Source: Holophagaceae bacterium (GTDB lineage: Bacteria; Acidobacteriota; Holophagae; Holophagales; Holophagaceae). Taken from it: 8,176 bases of DNA. The DNA is taken from the NCBI GenBank assembly GCA_025353305.1, contig JANXQX010000332.1:1-8176 (forward strand), given 5' to 3'. The position numbers and the translations under genes were made by a program. The notes under the pieces are model-generated. The model was not told the DNA's origin, made no database searches, and saw nothing but the letters and a program-made list of their open reading frames with translations. This document shows positions 6,958-8,176 of the stretch, in pieces (positions within the stretch are counted from its first letter, which is position 1; each line of letters begins with the position of its first letter).

Positions 6958-7522
6958 ACATCACCGTTTTGCTGAGCACCACTGTGCGGGGGATGCTGAT
7001 TGAACCTGGGCCTATCTCGGTGAAAGAGACGGTCACGGTGTAGTTGCGCAGAGAGCCCGAGCCTGCCACCGAGTGGAGAGCGGGGTCGGCGTGGGTTAGA
7101 ACGGTGTAAAAAGCGGCCTTATCAACGAGATTCACAGCCGTGCTATCCGGGTAATGTCCCGTGAAGGTAAACGATTCGTTCACGTTCACGGGTGTTGCCG
7201 GTAGGGTGGGGAAATAATTGGGGGTGTAAACCGGCAGGGTGGCCGTGGAGTCACTGGTTATCACCAGCCATCGTTGGCGAGCCTGAGATTCGATATTTTC
7301 CAGAATGTGCCCGGCCACGGCCACGGCACCGTTGTATCCCTTCGAGCGGGTGCTGCCTTGAATAGCAATCGATTGAAGGGCTGTCAGCCCTAAAATGCCG
7401 ATGGCTAAGATGAACGCAGCCATCAGCATCTCGATCATGCTGAAGCCCAACTCTCTTTCTCTATGCTTTGCCCCTTTCCCTTGAGGATTGGGCCTGCAAC
7501 TGCTTAATATTCTGAGAATCAC
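6947..7522 (-). CDS. pilV: PilV-like type IV pilus minor pilin
   Basis: The start is set at the GTG at 7522 (191 residues) because GGAGG lies five bases upstream and the GTGA overlaps the stop codon of the preceding pilin gene. A GTG at 7534 would add four residues but would place the start on top of this Shine-Dalgarno sequence. The leader is fairly long (26 residues, basic, ending RELG), followed by the prepilin motif FSMIE with Glu at +5 (E31), then a hydrophobic helix that runs into AIGILGLTALQS. This and the downstream AVAGHILENIES are typical of PilV. The C-terminal part is predicted only as a small soluble domain with alternating polar and hydrophobic residues. By family knowledge PilV is a minor pilin processed by PilD that helps prime pilus assembly at the inner membrane and sits near the tip. 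GspI is the type II secretion counterpart, but the presence of PilY1 argues for a pilus. Confidence 0.87.
   Translation of the reverse strand: MILRILSSCRPNPQGKGAKHRERELGFSMIEMLMAAFILAIGILGLTALQSIAIQGSTRSKGYNGAVAVAGHILENIESQARQRWLVITSDSTATLPVYTPNYFPTLPATPVNVNESFTFTGHYPDSTAVNLVDKAAFYTVLTHADPALHSVAGSGSLRNYTVTVSFTEIGPGSISIPRTVVLSKTVMYGS
6960..6965 (-). promoter_or_regulatory. Ribosome-binding site of pilW inside the pilV coding region
   Basis: GGTGAT ends two bases before the ATG at 6957 and overlaps the last codons of pilV. It matches the 3' half of the extended Shine-Dalgarno sequence. Its position is equivalent to a GGAGG core six bases from the start. Confidence 0.6.
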
Positions 7523-8176
7523 AAGCGCCTCCACGCGGTTTCGTCGGTACCTTTGAAGAATTTGTAAATACCGGTTCCGTTGTTGGGGACTACAAGCAAT
7601 CCGACTGGAGCTCCAACATAGCTATTACCATTCCGAAGCCCAACAACCGCAACATAGAAGCCTCTGGTGAATCGTTTGGTGTTCCCATTGATGCTGACCA
7701 ATGTATTGCTGGCACCGGTGAATAATCGGTGGTCGGCCTTCAATGCCGTGAAAAAAGGTTCGTCTTTGCCTGGTACCACTGTGTTGAGCTGACCAACAGA
7801 ACCACCCAAGGCCGTTGTATACCAAACGTCGTCGGTGGCCACGCCGGCCATTTGATGGCTTCGGTGGGCTTCTGCGAAATGGGAGCGAAATGCCTCGCTG
7901 GTGAGTCCAGTGTTGTCTTGATAGGAAAGAAACAAGGCGGCGGCGCCAACACCTTCCCACGTGCCATTGGTGGTCAAGTTCACATCTCCCAGCCTTACCT
8001 GAGTATTCACTTGTGCCGCAGTAAGAGCACCTTCAAGTTCATCCATAATGTCCCTCACGGCACCGCTTTGCCTGTTTTGGACCATGGAAATCCCGGTGGC
8101 CGCGAGCACGCCGACTATGATCAGCACCAACAGAAGTTCGATCAGACTGTATCCCTTCTGGGGATCGGGTGGATGT
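7519..8176 (-). CDS. FimT/FimU- or GspH-like prepilin, 5' partial (start beyond right edge)
   Basis: The frame is open to the right edge and 218 residues are visible. They begin HPPDPQKG and continue with YSLIE, so prepilin cleavage falls after the glycine at visible residue 8, with Tyr at +1 and Glu at +5. The hydrophobic helix ELLLVLIIVGVLAATG follows, and then VRDIMDELEGALTAAQ, resembling the helix after the membrane segment in FimT/GspH proteins. Only the first part of the short leader and the start codon are missing; an internal TTG at 8130 is not a credible start because it lies within the membrane helix. The soluble part contains Gly/Asn-rich turns and ends TAWRRL; it has no cysteine pair of the kind seen in many major pilins. 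Position directly before pilV matches fimT/fimU in known minor-pilin operons. By family knowledge it would be part of the assembly-priming complex. A major-pilin-like role cannot be excluded from this sequence. Confidence 0.82.
   Translation of the reverse strand, partial: HPPDPQKGYSLIELLLVLIIVGVLAATGISMVQNRQSGAVRDIMDELEGALTAAQVNTQVRLGDVNLTTNGTWEGVGAAALFLSYQDNTGLTSEAFRSHFAEAHRSHQMAGVATDDVWYTTALGGSVGQLNTVVPGKDEPFFTALKADHRLFTGASNTLVSINGNTKRFTRGFYVAVVGLRNGNSYVGAPVGLLVVPNNGTGIYKFFKGTDETAWRRL
7528..7532 (-). promoter_or_regulatory. Ribosome-binding site of pilV, fixing its start
   Basis: GGAGG is placed five bases before the GTG at 7522, within the last codons of the upstream pilin gene. It is the strongest Shine-Dalgarno match in the operon and accompanies the GTGA stop/start overlap, suggesting coupled translation of the two minor pilins. 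Confidence 0.75.

Noticed and set aside
7523..7534. GTG at 7534 as the pilV start
   Set aside because: GGAGG at 7528-7532 lies just inside this reading and is correctly spaced for the GTG at 7522, which also overlaps the upstream stop codon as GTGA.

Overview
The window is a bacterial chromosome segment in which every real gene lies on the minus strand. It holds the distal part of a type IV pilus minor-pilin operon, followed by the 5' part of a housekeeping rRNA methyltransferase gene. In transcription order (right to left) the genes are: a FimT/FimU- or GspH-like pseudopilin (8176 to 7519, N-terminus off the right edge), a PilV-like minor pilin (7522 to 6947), a PilW-like minor pilin (6957 to 5764), a PilX-like minor pilin (5740 to 5159), a 1516-residue PilY1-type adhesin (5092 to 542), a rho-independent terminator (500-521), and rsmA/ksgA (474 to 1, C-terminal half off the left edge). 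The order fimT/U-pilV-pilW-pilX-pilY1 is the one known from Pseudomonas and many other pilus-bearing bacteria.

The pilus genes are tightly packed. The first two junctions overlap, one by a 4-base GTGA and one by 11 bases. The next gaps are 23 and 66 bases, and each internal start has a recognisable Shine-Dalgarno sequence. From what is known of these families, the four minor pilins should be processed by the prepilin peptidase PilD and form a priming complex in the inner membrane. That complex starts pilus assembly and ends up at the pilus tip with PilY1, which acts in adhesion, surface sensing and control of retraction. No major pilin, assembly ATPase, secretin or peptidase gene lies in the window.

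The main point of interest is PilY1. Its von Willebrand A (vWA) domain has a clear MIDAS motif at the mature N-terminus, but the rest of the fold appears separated by roughly 290 and 110 residues of extra sequence. It also carries one EF-hand-like calcium loop inside the vWA region and a second, apparently degenerate one in the beta-propeller. Base composition shifts at the operon boundary: rsmA is about 63% G+C by hand count, against about 53% in a sampled 240-base piece of pilY1 and about 48% in a sampled piece of the fimT-like gene.

The organism cannot be named from this sequence. A Gram-negative, pilus-bearing bacterium with a moderately G+C-rich genome is certain enough; Acidobacteriota (Holophagae-like) or a deltaproteobacterial lineage are guesses from protein style only. 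I saw no tRNA, rRNA, mobile element, CRISPR array or riboswitch. No stretch over 300 bases lacks a gene.
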